Of a DNA stretch of 26,925 nucleotides, positions 15,196-21,244 are shown piece by piece. The stretch is from Alkalimonas cellulosilytica. GTDB taxonomy: Bacteria; Pseudomonadota; Gammaproteobacteria; Enterobacterales; Alteromonadaceae. The notes under the pieces are model-generated. The model saw only the letters and a program-made list of their open reading frames with translations. It was not told the DNA's origin and did not search any database. The stretch is taken from NCBI RefSeq assembly GCF_036325985.1, contig NZ_JAUHLI010000025.1, positions 1 to 26,925 on the forward strand, written 5' to 3'. Both the position numbers and the translations under genes were made by a program. Positions within the stretch are counted from its first letter, which is position 1. Each line of letters opens with the position of its first letter.

Positions 15196-16293
15196 TTAGC
15201 GCCCTCCCTGAACACGCACCTCGGTACCATGCGTCAAATAAGCACTGCCATCCACTACAACACGTTCACCGGCACTGATGCCGGACAAAATTTCCACGCG
15301 GTCCGTTGTACGCTGGCCTAGCTCTACCCGGCGCTCTTCTACCTTGCCGTACTCATTATGTCCGGGTAATACATACACCACAGTGCGCCCTGGTCTATCG
15401 ACAATACTTACGGCCGGTACCTGAAGTGCATTTGACCGTTGTGCTACTTCAACCAAACCTTCCAGCATGGTCCCTGATGGCCAGGATGATGGTGGAATAA
15501 ACTCGACCACAGCCGTTACTCCCATGCCATCTTCGACCGATGGGCGCAAGCGGGTTACTTTGCCATCAATCCAGTAATCATCGCTTCCTAAGCGGCGTAA
15601 CTTCACCCGCATGCCAGTTTCAAGCCGACTACCAACCCGCTCAGGAAAAGGCAACGACACTCTGGCACTGCTTTGTGGGATCATCCGAAAAGCGCGGTCA
15701 CCGGCACTGACAAAATCGCCCTCGGAAATATGGCGCTCATCAATACGCCCAGAAATTGGCGCCTGAATGCGGGTGTGAGCCACCTGCCGCTGCGCAGCTT
15801 CCCGCCTGCTTTCGGCCGCTTTCAGCTCCTGACGTGCGGTATACAAGTCGGCCCGGGCAGACTCCAAATCCATTTGGCTGACGTACTGACCACCCCCCAC
15901 CATTTCCAGCCGGTTGAGGTCACGGGCAAACTGCTCGGCACGTGTTTTCAGGGCAGCCTCATCCGCCTGGGCAGCGGCTAACGCCAGGGTATAAGAGCTA
16001 TCATCCAGTCGGGCAAGAATAGCCCCTTCTTCCACTTCATCACCAATATCATGCAGCACTTCAATCACACGACCATCCACCTCAGGTGAAACCTGCGGAC
16101 TGGAAAAAGCCTCACTGCGCGCCATTGAGCGCTCTGTTTCTACCACCGTTGTGATGTGCACGGGTTGTACTCTCACAGGCGTGCCCTGTTGAGCTTTGGC
16201 CTCATCACTATTAATAGGTGAGCAGGCGATGGTAGATAAACCAAGGAAGACGGCTGAAGAAATCAAAAATAACCGATGACTACTTGTCTGCAT
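15196..16293 (-). CDS. RND efflux periplasmic adaptor (membrane fusion) lipoprotein
   Basis: 365 residues. Signal peptide with a plausible lipobox ending at Cys24 (LSTIAC), so probably anchored to the inner membrane by lipid. Then a biotinyl-lipoyl half-domain (SPEVDGRVIEVLHDIGDEVEEGAILARLDD, about 68-97), an alpha-helical hairpin (about 100-170, rich in Ala, Glu and Arg), the second lipoyl half (RIQAPISGRIDERHISEGDFVSAGD), a beta-barrel domain and a membrane-proximal domain ending near GTEVRVQGGR. GGAG precedes ATG 16293 by eight bases. It is first of a two-gene operon with the pump. No outer-membrane factor or regulator gene is adjacent. Direct AAGCTGA repeats lie 45-62 bases upstream. Confidence 0.9.
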   Translation of the reverse strand: MQTSSHRLFLISSAVFLGLSTIACSPINSDEAKAQQGTPVRVQPVHITTVVETERSMARSEAFSSPQVSPEVDGRVIEVLHDIGDEVEEGAILARLDDSSYTLALAAAQADEAALKTRAEQFARDLNRLEMVGGGQYVSQMDLESARADLYTARQELKAAESRREAAQRQVAHTRIQAPISGRIDERHISEGDFVSAGDRAFRMIPQSSARVSLPFPERVGSRLETGMRVKLRRLGSDDYWIDGKVTRLRPSVEDGMGVTAVVEFIPPSSWPSGTMLEGLVEVAQRSNALQVPAVSIVDRPGRTVVYVLPGHNEYGKVEERRVELGQRTTDRVEILSGISAGERVVVDGSAYLTHGTEVRVQGGR

Positions 16294-16337
16294 GCATACA
16301 ACTCCATATCAACTCAGTGCATAATGGTATGCCAATC

Positions 16338-16355
16338 AAGCTGAGCCTAAGCTGA
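16338..16355. repeat. Two AAGCTGA direct repeats 11 bases apart upstream of the efflux operon
   Basis: AAGCTGA occurs at 16338-16344 and 16349-16355, one helical turn apart, about 45 bases before the adaptor start. This layout suits a response-regulator or activator site, but no regulator gene is adjacent to name it. Confidence 0.3.
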
Positions 16356-16418
16356 ACTCATTGAAAATAGTACATGAGATAAAGAGTTAGCGCTACGTAA
16401 ACGCTTTCATGATTTACT

Positions 16419-16445
16419 GTTGACAGCTCACTTAGCACAGTCAAC
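16419..16445. promoter_or_regulatory. GTTGAC/GTCAAC inverted repeat next to the -35 of the 16510 gene
   Basis: Perfect 6-base arms at 16419-16424 and 16440-16445 with a 15-base spacer end directly at the -35 hexamer that begins at 16446. A dimeric regulator could bind here. It could also serve the divergent efflux operon. Confidence 0.35.
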
Positions 16446-16473
16446 TTGAATTACTCTGTACAAAAAGTATACT
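16446..16473 (+). promoter_or_regulatory. Sigma-70 promoter of the 16510 gene
   Basis: TTGAAT (16446-16451) and TATACT (16468-16473) are 16 bases apart, and a purine start would fall near 16480. The leader of about 30 bases ends in AGGAGG (16498-16503), six bases from the ATG. A clear, probably strong promoter and ribosome site. Confidence 0.65.
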
Positions 16474-16509
16474 ATAGATTCAATCAAAGTCGTTCACAGG
16501 AGGTTTATC

Positions 16510-17067
16510 ATGGCAACGGTGGAAAGTACCAACCCGGCGGCATTTGAAGCCAGCCAATTGCTTGGTAATACCCGCTCTGAGCGCTCATTAACCACAGAGC
16601 AACCAGCCAATCAGCCTGACCTCAGAGCGAATGATACCGCCACTACCAATAGCGATGTTTCTTCGGTCGATATCAGCCAAGAAGCCAGAGCTGCATTTGC
16701 ACAAGACAACGCCGACTTTCAGCAAGCACTGCAGGATTTTCGCAACCAAAGTGCACAACAACCGGCACAACTGGTGGCTAATTTATTTGATGATGCTGCC
16801 GGCAGTGGTAATCAATCCCTGACCGATGCCCTGGCCCGTTTAAACAGTTTAGCGGAACGTTTGAATGACAACCGTCAGGCGGCCCTGAGTGAGCCAATAG
16901 AACGGGCCGATGCAGCTGAGCCAGAAGCCCCCACTGCCGAGGCTACAGCAGCAGAAACAGTGACAACAGCAACTCAGCAAGAAACGCCAGCTGCAGAACC
17001 TGAGCCCGAAGCTCTTGATCTCAGCCAGCGCAATCCACTGGATGAAACCGGTCTGAGCCAGGGTTAA
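16510..17067 (+). CDS. Disordered, acidic protein of unknown function, free of lysine
   Basis: 185 residues that I do not recognise. No signal peptide, membrane segment or known catalytic motif. By eye it contains no Lys, His, Cys, Trp or Tyr and is dominated by Ala, Glu, Gln, Thr, Asn and Pro. A possible short helical core covers about 50-125 (VDISQEARAAFAQDNADFQQALQ; LTDALARLNSLAERLNDNRQ), flanked by low-complexity tails; the C-terminal part 130-170 is Ala/Glu/Thr/Pro-rich. The VDIS-x-EAR patch recalls short segments in small cytoplasmic regulators, but that is too weak for a name. A strong promoter and an ideal AGGAGG suggest good expression. It ends two bases before the convergent DUF3081 gene. 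Confidence 0.8.
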   Translation: MATVESTNPAAFEASQLLGNTRSERSLTTEQPANQPDLRANDTATTNSDVSSVDISQEARAAFAQDNADFQQALQDFRNQSAQQPAQLVANLFDDAAGSGNQSLTDALARLNSLAERLNDNRQAALSEPIERADAAEPEAPTAEATAAETVTTATQQETPAAEPEPEALDLSQRNPLDETGLSQG

Positions 17068-17069
17068 AG

Positions 17070-17342
17070 CTAGTCGTATTTTTGTTTAATTTTTTCGAGC
17101 TGCTGGAAAAACTCATCCAGCAGCTTTTCACTGTCGGCATTGCTGTGCCAGGTATTGTGAAAACCTAACGTGAGTTGCACCCGGCTGTTGTCGAAGAACA
17201 GTTCGTACCCATCAAAACCAGAAGAGACCTGCACCCCATCCAGCAAGTACCCCTGCCCCCATTCGGTTTCGGTAGCCGAACCATGCTTTTCAATTTTGCT
17301 GTAAACATCCATCAGAAATTTACTGTTTATTTTGTGTTCCAC
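17070..17342 (-). CDS. DUF3081 family protein
   Basis: 90 residues. The INSKFLMDVYSKIEKHG start, the GYLLDGVQVSSGFDGYELFFDN middle and the VQLTLGFHNTWHSN segment match my memory of DUF3081, a small cytoplasmic family of unknown function in Alteromonadales and Vibrionales. The start is GTG 17342, supported by AGGAGG six bases upstream. The C-terminus is a charged helix (EKLLDEFFQQLEKIKQKYD). It is convergent with the 16510 gene and divergent from the secreted protein at 17475; no functional partner is suggested by the context. Confidence 0.8.
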   Translation of the reverse strand: MEHKINSKFLMDVYSKIEKHGSATETEWGQGYLLDGVQVSSGFDGYELFFDNSRVQLTLGFHNTWHSNADSEKLLDEFFQQLEKIKQKYD

Positions 17343-17414
17343 CTATTCCTCCTTTATGGAGTGCCCACTACTCACCCTATCTACGTTTAGCTTGTTCAAC
17401 CAGTTTGCCAATAT

Positions 17415-17443
17415 TTGAACCCTGGCGCTGTTCTGGGTATAGT
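17415..17443 (+). promoter_or_regulatory. Sigma-70 promoter of the 17475 gene
   Basis: TTGAAC (17415-17420) and TATAGT (17438-17443) are separated by 17 bases. The expected transcript start near 17450 leaves a short leader of about 25 bases. Confidence 0.6.
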
Positions 17444-17474
17444 GCCAGCGGACCCATAACTAATGGAACAAACC

Positions 17475-18086
17475 ATGACAAAAAATATAACCAAGCCTTT
17501 GCTGCTTTCCGCTGCGGCCCTTGCCGCTTCTTTTGCTACTTCCGCCAATATCGTAGCACCTGCACCTCTGGTTTCCATCCCTACTCATGATGCTTTTTTT
17601 GAGCACCTACGCGACCATTGCGGCAAAGCCTATGAAGGCAAAGTAACCGTGAATAATCCGCCAGCTCCCGGCTTTGAAGGCCGTCTGGTGATGCATGTCC
17701 GGGTTTGTGAAGATCACCAATTGCAGATCCCTTTTCATGTTGGTGACAACCACTCCCGTACCTGGATCCTGACCAAAACCGGCTCTGGCATCAGTTTAAA
17801 GCACGATCACAGACTGGAAGATGGCAGCAATGATCCTATGACCATGTACGGTGGCCATACCGTTGATGCAGGCTTTGATCGGGTGCAATCTTTCCCTGTT
17901 GACCAGTATTCGATTGAAGAATTCGTCAAAGACGGCATTCCGGCCTCCAACACCAACATCTGGCAAATGTACATTTACCCGGAGCAATTTACCTACCGCC
18001 TGATCCGTGAGGGCCGTGAGTTCCGGGTTGACTTCGACTTAACCAAGCCAGTGGATCTGCCACCAACCCCATGGGGCTACCAGTAA
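17475..18086 (+). CDS. Secreted protein of unknown function
   Basis: 203 residues from ATG 17475 (GGA eight bases before it); an ATG four codons upstream is possible but less well placed. The N-terminus is a classic signal peptide, MTKNITKPLLLSAAALAASFATSA, so the product is exported. The mature part of about 178 residues holds two cysteines (DHCGKAYEG and VRVCEDHQ) that could form a disulfide, a stretch HVGDNHSRTWILTKTGSGISLKHDHRLEDGS with several histidines, and the C-terminal EFRVDFDLTKPVDLPPTPWGY. I do not recognise the family by name. Monocistronic, with a good promoter and a hairpin after the stop. Confidence 0.8.
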   Translation: MTKNITKPLLLSAAALAASFATSANIVAPAPLVSIPTHDAFFEHLRDHCGKAYEGKVTVNNPPAPGFEGRLVMHVRVCEDHQLQIPFHVGDNHSRTWILTKTGSGISLKHDHRLEDGSNDPMTMYGGHTVDAGFDRVQSFPVDQYSIEEFVKDGIPASNTNIWQMYIYPEQFTYRLIREGREFRVDFDLTKPVDLPPTPWGYQ

Positions 18087-18097
18087 AGCGCCCAGAG

Positions 18098-18122
18098 CCA
18101 GCAGCTCAGCCTGAGTTGTTGG
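18098..18122 (+). terminator. Hairpin after the 17475 gene, weak terminator
   Basis: CCAGCAGCTCAG and CTGAGTTGTTGG can pair over about 11-12 positions, including two G-U pairs, with a tiny loop. An outer AAAGCGCC/GGCGCC pairing may extend it. Only CCTTTG follows, so the U-tract is poor. Confidence 0.4.
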
Positions 18123-18167
18123 CGCCTTTGTCCCGTTCAGGTTAGTATAGCTTGGCAATACACCCAT

Positions 18168-18173
18168 TATAAT
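18168..18173 (+). promoter_or_regulatory. -10 element candidate for the M28 peptidase gene
   Basis: A perfect TATAAT lies 27 bases before the ATG at 18201, but no good -35 is found at 16-18 bases (TTAGTA occurs 20 bases upstream). The ribosome site GGAG at 18190-18193 is well spaced. Confidence 0.35.
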
Positions 18174-18200
18174 TACAACGAACTTCACTGGAGTCCATTT

Positions 18201-19886
18201 ATGAAACCTATGTATTGGTTTTCAGGAACCCTGGCAGCCAGCTGCTGCCTTGCGCTGAGCGGCTGCGGCCAACCAGCACAGCAATCCGACGTCGTAGCCG
18301 CCGACGACACCCCTTGGTATCAGCACGATACCGACATGAACCCTCGCCTGGCTGAATACATCAAAACCCTGGCTTCAAATGAGTTTCAGGGGCGGGCACC
18401 GGCCACAGCAGGAGAAACCAAAACCGTTGCTTACCTGGAAGATCATTTTCGCCGCATTGGCTTAAAGCCGATTGATGGCGACAGTTACAAGCAACCTGTC
18501 TCACTGGTTCAGATTGATCCGGTGCAAGTAAGCGGAATGACCATTGCCGGCGCTCTGGATACTACCCTCGCTTACCGTGATGAAGTGATGGCCTGGACCA
18601 CCCGGGTGGTAGACAGCGTCGAGCTCAAAGACAGTGAGCTGGTGTTTGTAGGCTATGGTATTGTTGCACCAGAATACAACTGGAACGACTACGAAGGGCT
18701 GGATGTCGCAGGCAAAACCGTGGTGATGTTTGTCAATGACCCGGGCTACGCCACCCAAAACCCGGAGCTGTTTAATGGCAATGCCATGACCTACTACGGC
18801 CGCTGGACCTACAAATTCGAAGAAGCCGCTCGCCAGGGCGCAGCCGGTGCCTTGATTATTCATGAAACCGAGCCGGCCAGTTATGGCTGGGGCGTGGTAG
18901 CACATGGCTCCCCAATCAAGTTTGATTTGATCAGCGAAAACAAGAATATGGATCGCTCCAAAATCGAAGGCTGGATCACTGCAGAAACCGCAGGTCGTTT
19001 ATTTACCGCCATCGATACCGATATTGAAACCTTGCGGGCTCAGGCATTATCTGGGGACTTTAAGCCGGTATCACTGAATAGTACAGCGTCCATTTCGGTG
19101 AAAAATAACTTCCGTGAGCTGATCTCCAGCAATGTGGTTGGTTACATCGAAGGCAGTACCTACCCGGATGAAACCATTATCTATATGGCGCACTGGGATC
19201 ACCTGGGCATGGATTTCTCCAACCCAAGCAACCCGGTGTTTAATGGTGCCCAGGACAACGCCAGTGGCACCGGTGCCGTGATGGCCCTGGCCGAGTACTT
19301 TGTGCAGCAGCCACAACCTGAGCGCAGCATTGCTTTTGTATTGGTGACAGCCGAAGAGCGTGGCTTGCTGGGTTCTGCCTGGTATGCTGAGCACCCGGTA
19401 TTCCCACTGGAAACCACCGTTGCCGCCATCAATATGGATGTAATGAATGTGTATGGCCCGATGAAAGACATGGTCGTTGTCGGCTTGGGCAACACCGATC
19501 TGGAAGAAATTCTGGTGAAGTACACCGAGCAACAAGGCCGTTATGCCGTGCCTGAGCCGAACCCGGAAGCCGGTATCGCCTACCGCTCTGATCACTTCAG
19601 TCTGTCGAAAAAAGGCGTGCCTATTTTGTATGCCAAAGGTGGCAATGACCACTACCAGCATGGTGCTGAATGGGGTGCGGCCCAGCGCGCGGAGTTCAAC
19701 CGCTGCTGCTACCACAAAGTCACCGACGAGTGGAGCGACGACTTTGACCTGCGTGGTGCGCAGCAGGACATGTTCCTGTACTTCCGCGTTGGCAACGAGC
19801 TGGCCAACAGCCGCCTGTGGCCGAACTGGTACCAGGGTAATGAGTTCCGTGCCATCCGCGATGCCAGTGCTGGTGCCCGTAATTAA
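18201..19886 (+). CDS. M28 family zinc metallopeptidase lipoprotein with PA domain
   Basis: 561 residues, an exported aminopeptidase-type enzyme. Lipobox LSGC at 19-22 makes Cys22 the lipidated residue. A protease-associated (PA) domain covers about 130-285 (VFVGYGIVAPEYNWNDYEGLDVAGKTVV; AARQGAAGALII). The peptidase domain is about 300-535, with the two-zinc site visible: His331 and Asp333 in HWDHLG, Asp352 in AQDNASGTGA, Glu385/Glu386 in TAEERGLLGS, Asp413 in NMDVMN and His505 in YHKVTDEW. It probably acts in the periplasm or at the cell surface in peptide use. Monocistronic, ending at a strong terminator; codon use looks GC-richer than the borosin genes. Confidence 0.92.
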   Translation: MKPMYWFSGTLAASCCLALSGCGQPAQQSDVVAADDTPWYQHDTDMNPRLAEYIKTLASNEFQGRAPATAGETKTVAYLEDHFRRIGLKPIDGDSYKQPVSLVQIDPVQVSGMTIAGALDTTLAYRDEVMAWTTRVVDSVELKDSELVFVGYGIVAPEYNWNDYEGLDVAGKTVVMFVNDPGYATQNPELFNGNAMTYYGRWTYKFEEAARQGAAGALIIHETEPASYGWGVVAHGSPIKFDLISENKNMDRSKIEGWITAETAGRLFTAIDTDIETLRAQALSGDFKPVSLNSTASISVKNNFRELISSNVVGYIEGSTYPDETIIYMAHWDHLGMDFSNPSNPVFNGAQDNASGTGAVMALAEYFVQQPQPERSIAFVLVTAEERGLLGSAWYAEHPVFPLETTVAAINMDVMNVYGPMKDMVVVGLGNTDLEEILVKYTEQQGRYAVPEPNPEAGIAYRSDHFSLSKKGVPILYAKGGNDHYQHGAEWGAAQRAEFNRCCYHKVTDEWSDDFDLRGAQQDMFLYFRVGNELANSRLWPNWYQGNEFRAIRDASAGARN

Positions 19887-19904
19887 CTAAAGCCAGCAAG
19901 ATCA

Positions 19905-19928
19905 GGGCAGCCACGGCTGCCCTTTTTT
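19905..19928 (+). terminator. Rho-independent terminator of the M28 peptidase gene
   Basis: GGGCAGCC and GGCTGCCC pair perfectly across AC and are followed by six Ts, starting 18 bases after the stop codon. Confidence 0.88.
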
Positions 19929-19972
19929 ATACCCGTAAACCATGCATTATCTGCTCAAAAATACCCGGGCAC

Positions 19973-19999
19973 AAAAAAAGCACCCGAAGGTGCTTTTTT
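19973..19999 (-). terminator. Terminator of the thrS-infC-rpmI-rplT operon, possibly bidirectional
   Basis: GCACC and GGTGC pair around CGAA, flanked by seven As on one side and six Ts on the other, so a U-tract exists on both strands. It lies 17 bases after the rplT stop codon and means that pheST is not co-transcribed here. Confidence 0.85.
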
Positions 20000-20015
20000 A
20001 AAGTCGGATGGCAAC

Positions 20016-20375
20016 TTACGCAGCCAGACCTTCTTTTGCTTTGTTGACCAAAGCGGTGAATGCCGCCTTGTCGTACACAGCGATATCGGCCAGGATCTTA
20101 CGGTCGATTTCCACTGAGGCTTTTTTCAGGCCTGCAATGAAACGGCTGTAAGACAAACCGTTCTGACGGGAAGCCGCGTTGATACGGGCAATCCACAGTT
20201 GACGGAACTGACGCTTACGCTGACGACGGTCACGGTAGGCGTATTGGCCTGCCTTAATTACCGCCTGGAAAGCAACACGATAAACACGACTGCGGGCACC
20301 GTAGTAACCTTTGGCCTGGTTTAACACCTTCTTATGACGCGCGCGCGCCGTTACACCACGTTTTACTCTTGGCAT
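20016..20375 (-). CDS. rplT: 50S ribosomal protein L20
   Basis: 119 residues, the usual size, starting MPRVKRGVTARARHKKVLNQAKGY and containing YAYRDRRQRKRQFRQLWIARINAA, which is diagnostic of L20. It binds 23S rRNA early in large-subunit assembly, and in E. coli represses translation of rpmI-rplT. AGGAG lies seven bases before the ATG. It is last in the operon, 16 bases after rpmI, and is followed by a strong terminator. Confidence 0.98.
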   Translation of the reverse strand: MPRVKRGVTARARHKKVLNQAKGYYGARSRVYRVAFQAVIKAGQYAYRDRRQRKRQFRQLWIARINAASRQNGLSYSRFIAGLKKASVEIDRKILADIAVYDKAAFTALVNKAKEGLAA

Positions 20376-20391
20376 GTCAAGCTCCTATTCG

Positions 20392-20589
20392 TTATGCGTA
20401 TGGCATGCAGCGGTCAAGACCGGCAATATCAACTTTAGCAACCAGGGTTTTAGGGCCCAGTTGACGCTTACGCTTGGAGCTTTTCTTCGTCAGAATGTGG
20501 CGAAGGTGTGATTGCTTGCGCTTAAAGCTACCAGAAGCTGTTTTTTTGAAACGCTTCGCGGCACCTTTGTTGGTTTTCATCTTTGGCAT
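20392..20589 (-). CDS. rpmI: 50S ribosomal protein L35
   Basis: 65 residues from the ATG at 20589: MPKMKTNKGAAKRFKKTASG and RHILTKKSSKRKRQL are typical of L35. The frame is open further upstream to 20640, but the family always begins at MPKMKTNKGA. The 86-base gap to infC holds a strong two-tier stem that probably controls translation. Confidence 0.98.
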   Translation of the reverse strand: MPKMKTNKGAAKRFKKTASGSFKRKQSHLRHILTKKSSKRKRQLGPKTLVAKVDIAGLDRCMPYA

Positions 20590-20622
20590 AGTATTAAAAC
20601 TCGCATTGTAGTTAACAACGAA

Positions 20623-20678
20623 TAATAAGGCGTCAGCCACTGGCCAAAACCAGCGGCATGCGCTTGAAAGCCTTATTA
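20623..20678 (-). promoter_or_regulatory. Structured rpmI leader, candidate L20 translational operator
   Basis: TAATAAGGC (20623-20631) and GCCTTATTA (20670-20678) form a perfect 9-base-pair outer stem that includes the infC stop codon. Inside it CCACTGG (20637-20643) and CCAGCGG (20650-20656) pair with one G-U. In E. coli, L20 binds structured RNA upstream of rpmI and blocks rpmI-rplT translation; the place and order here fit. No U-tract follows, so it is not a simple terminator. Confidence 0.55.
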
Positions 20679-21218
20679 CTTCTTATTTGGGGCCAGCATC
20701 ATGGTCATCTGGCGACCTTCCACCCGGCTGGGGAAAGATTCGCACACAGCAATGTCTTCCATATCGGCTTTAATCCGATTTAGCATCTCAATGCCGATTT
20801 CCTGATGCGCCATTTCACGACCACGATAACGCAGTGTGACTTTGGCTTTGTCACCCTCTTCAATAAAGCGACGCAGGTTGCGTAGTTTGACCTGGTAATC
20901 GCCTTCATCAGTTCCAGGCCGGAATTTTACTTCCTTAATCTGGATCTGCTTTTGCTTTTTCTTCTGCTCTTTCAGAGCCTTACTTTTTTCAAACAGGAAC
21001 TTACCATAATCCATCAGCTTACAGACAGGAGGTTCCGCATTTGGGCTTACTTCCACCAGATCAACGCCGGCTTCTTCTGCCATGGTCAAAGCTTCAGCAG
21101 TAACCACAACACCCAACTGCTCTCCTTCGACACCTACCAAACGTACTTCACGTACATTGATTTCTTCATTTAAGCGGTTCGCCCGCGGTGCTGCCTGATT
21201 CTTTTTTCCGACTTTAAT
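20676..21218 (-). CDS. infC: Translation initiation factor IF-3, AUU start
   Basis: 180 residues, the same length as E. coli IF-3, from an ATT codon at 21216-21218. GGAGG (21227-21231) lies eight bases upstream. A longer reading from TTG at 21233 would start inside or before the ribosome site and add five residues, so I reject it. Landmarks: EEAGVDLVEVSPNAEPPVCKLMDYGKFLFE in the N-domain, KFRPGTDEGDYQVKLRNLRRFIEEGDKAKVTLRYRGREM in the linker and C-domain, and the SRVEGRQMTMMLAPNK end. IF-3 binds the 30S subunit and rejects non-canonical starts; the AUU start is the known device by which it limits its own synthesis. Confidence 0.96.
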   Translation of the reverse strand: MKVGKKNQAAPRANRLNEEINVREVRLVGVEGEQLGVVVTAEALTMAEEAGVDLVEVSPNAEPPVCKLMDYGKFLFEKSKALKEQKKKQKQIQIKEVKFRPGTDEGDYQVKLRNLRRFIEEGDKAKVTLRYRGREMAHQEIGIEMLNRIKADMEDIAVCESFPSRVEGRQMTMMLAPNKK

Positions 21219-21231
21219 GGTTCGTTCCTCC
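21216..21231 (-). promoter_or_regulatory. AUU start codon with strong Shine-Dalgarno: infC autoregulation site
   Basis: GGAGG, an eight-base spacer and ATT. In E. coli IF-3 discriminates against its own AUU start, so translation rises when IF-3 is scarce. The same arrangement is directly visible here. Confidence 0.85.
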
Positions 21232-21244
21232 AAGAAAAGAATAA

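Noticed and set aside
17396..17578. 60-codon minus-strand frame upstream of the secreted protein
   Set aside because: It is antisense to the signal-peptide coding region and the promoter of the 17475 gene and has no ribosome site or family pattern.
19071..19715. Minus-strand frame of 214 codons opposite the M28 peptidase gene
   Set aside because: The plus strand carries the full peptidase with all zinc-site residues; the antisense product is histidine/glycine-rich without family features.
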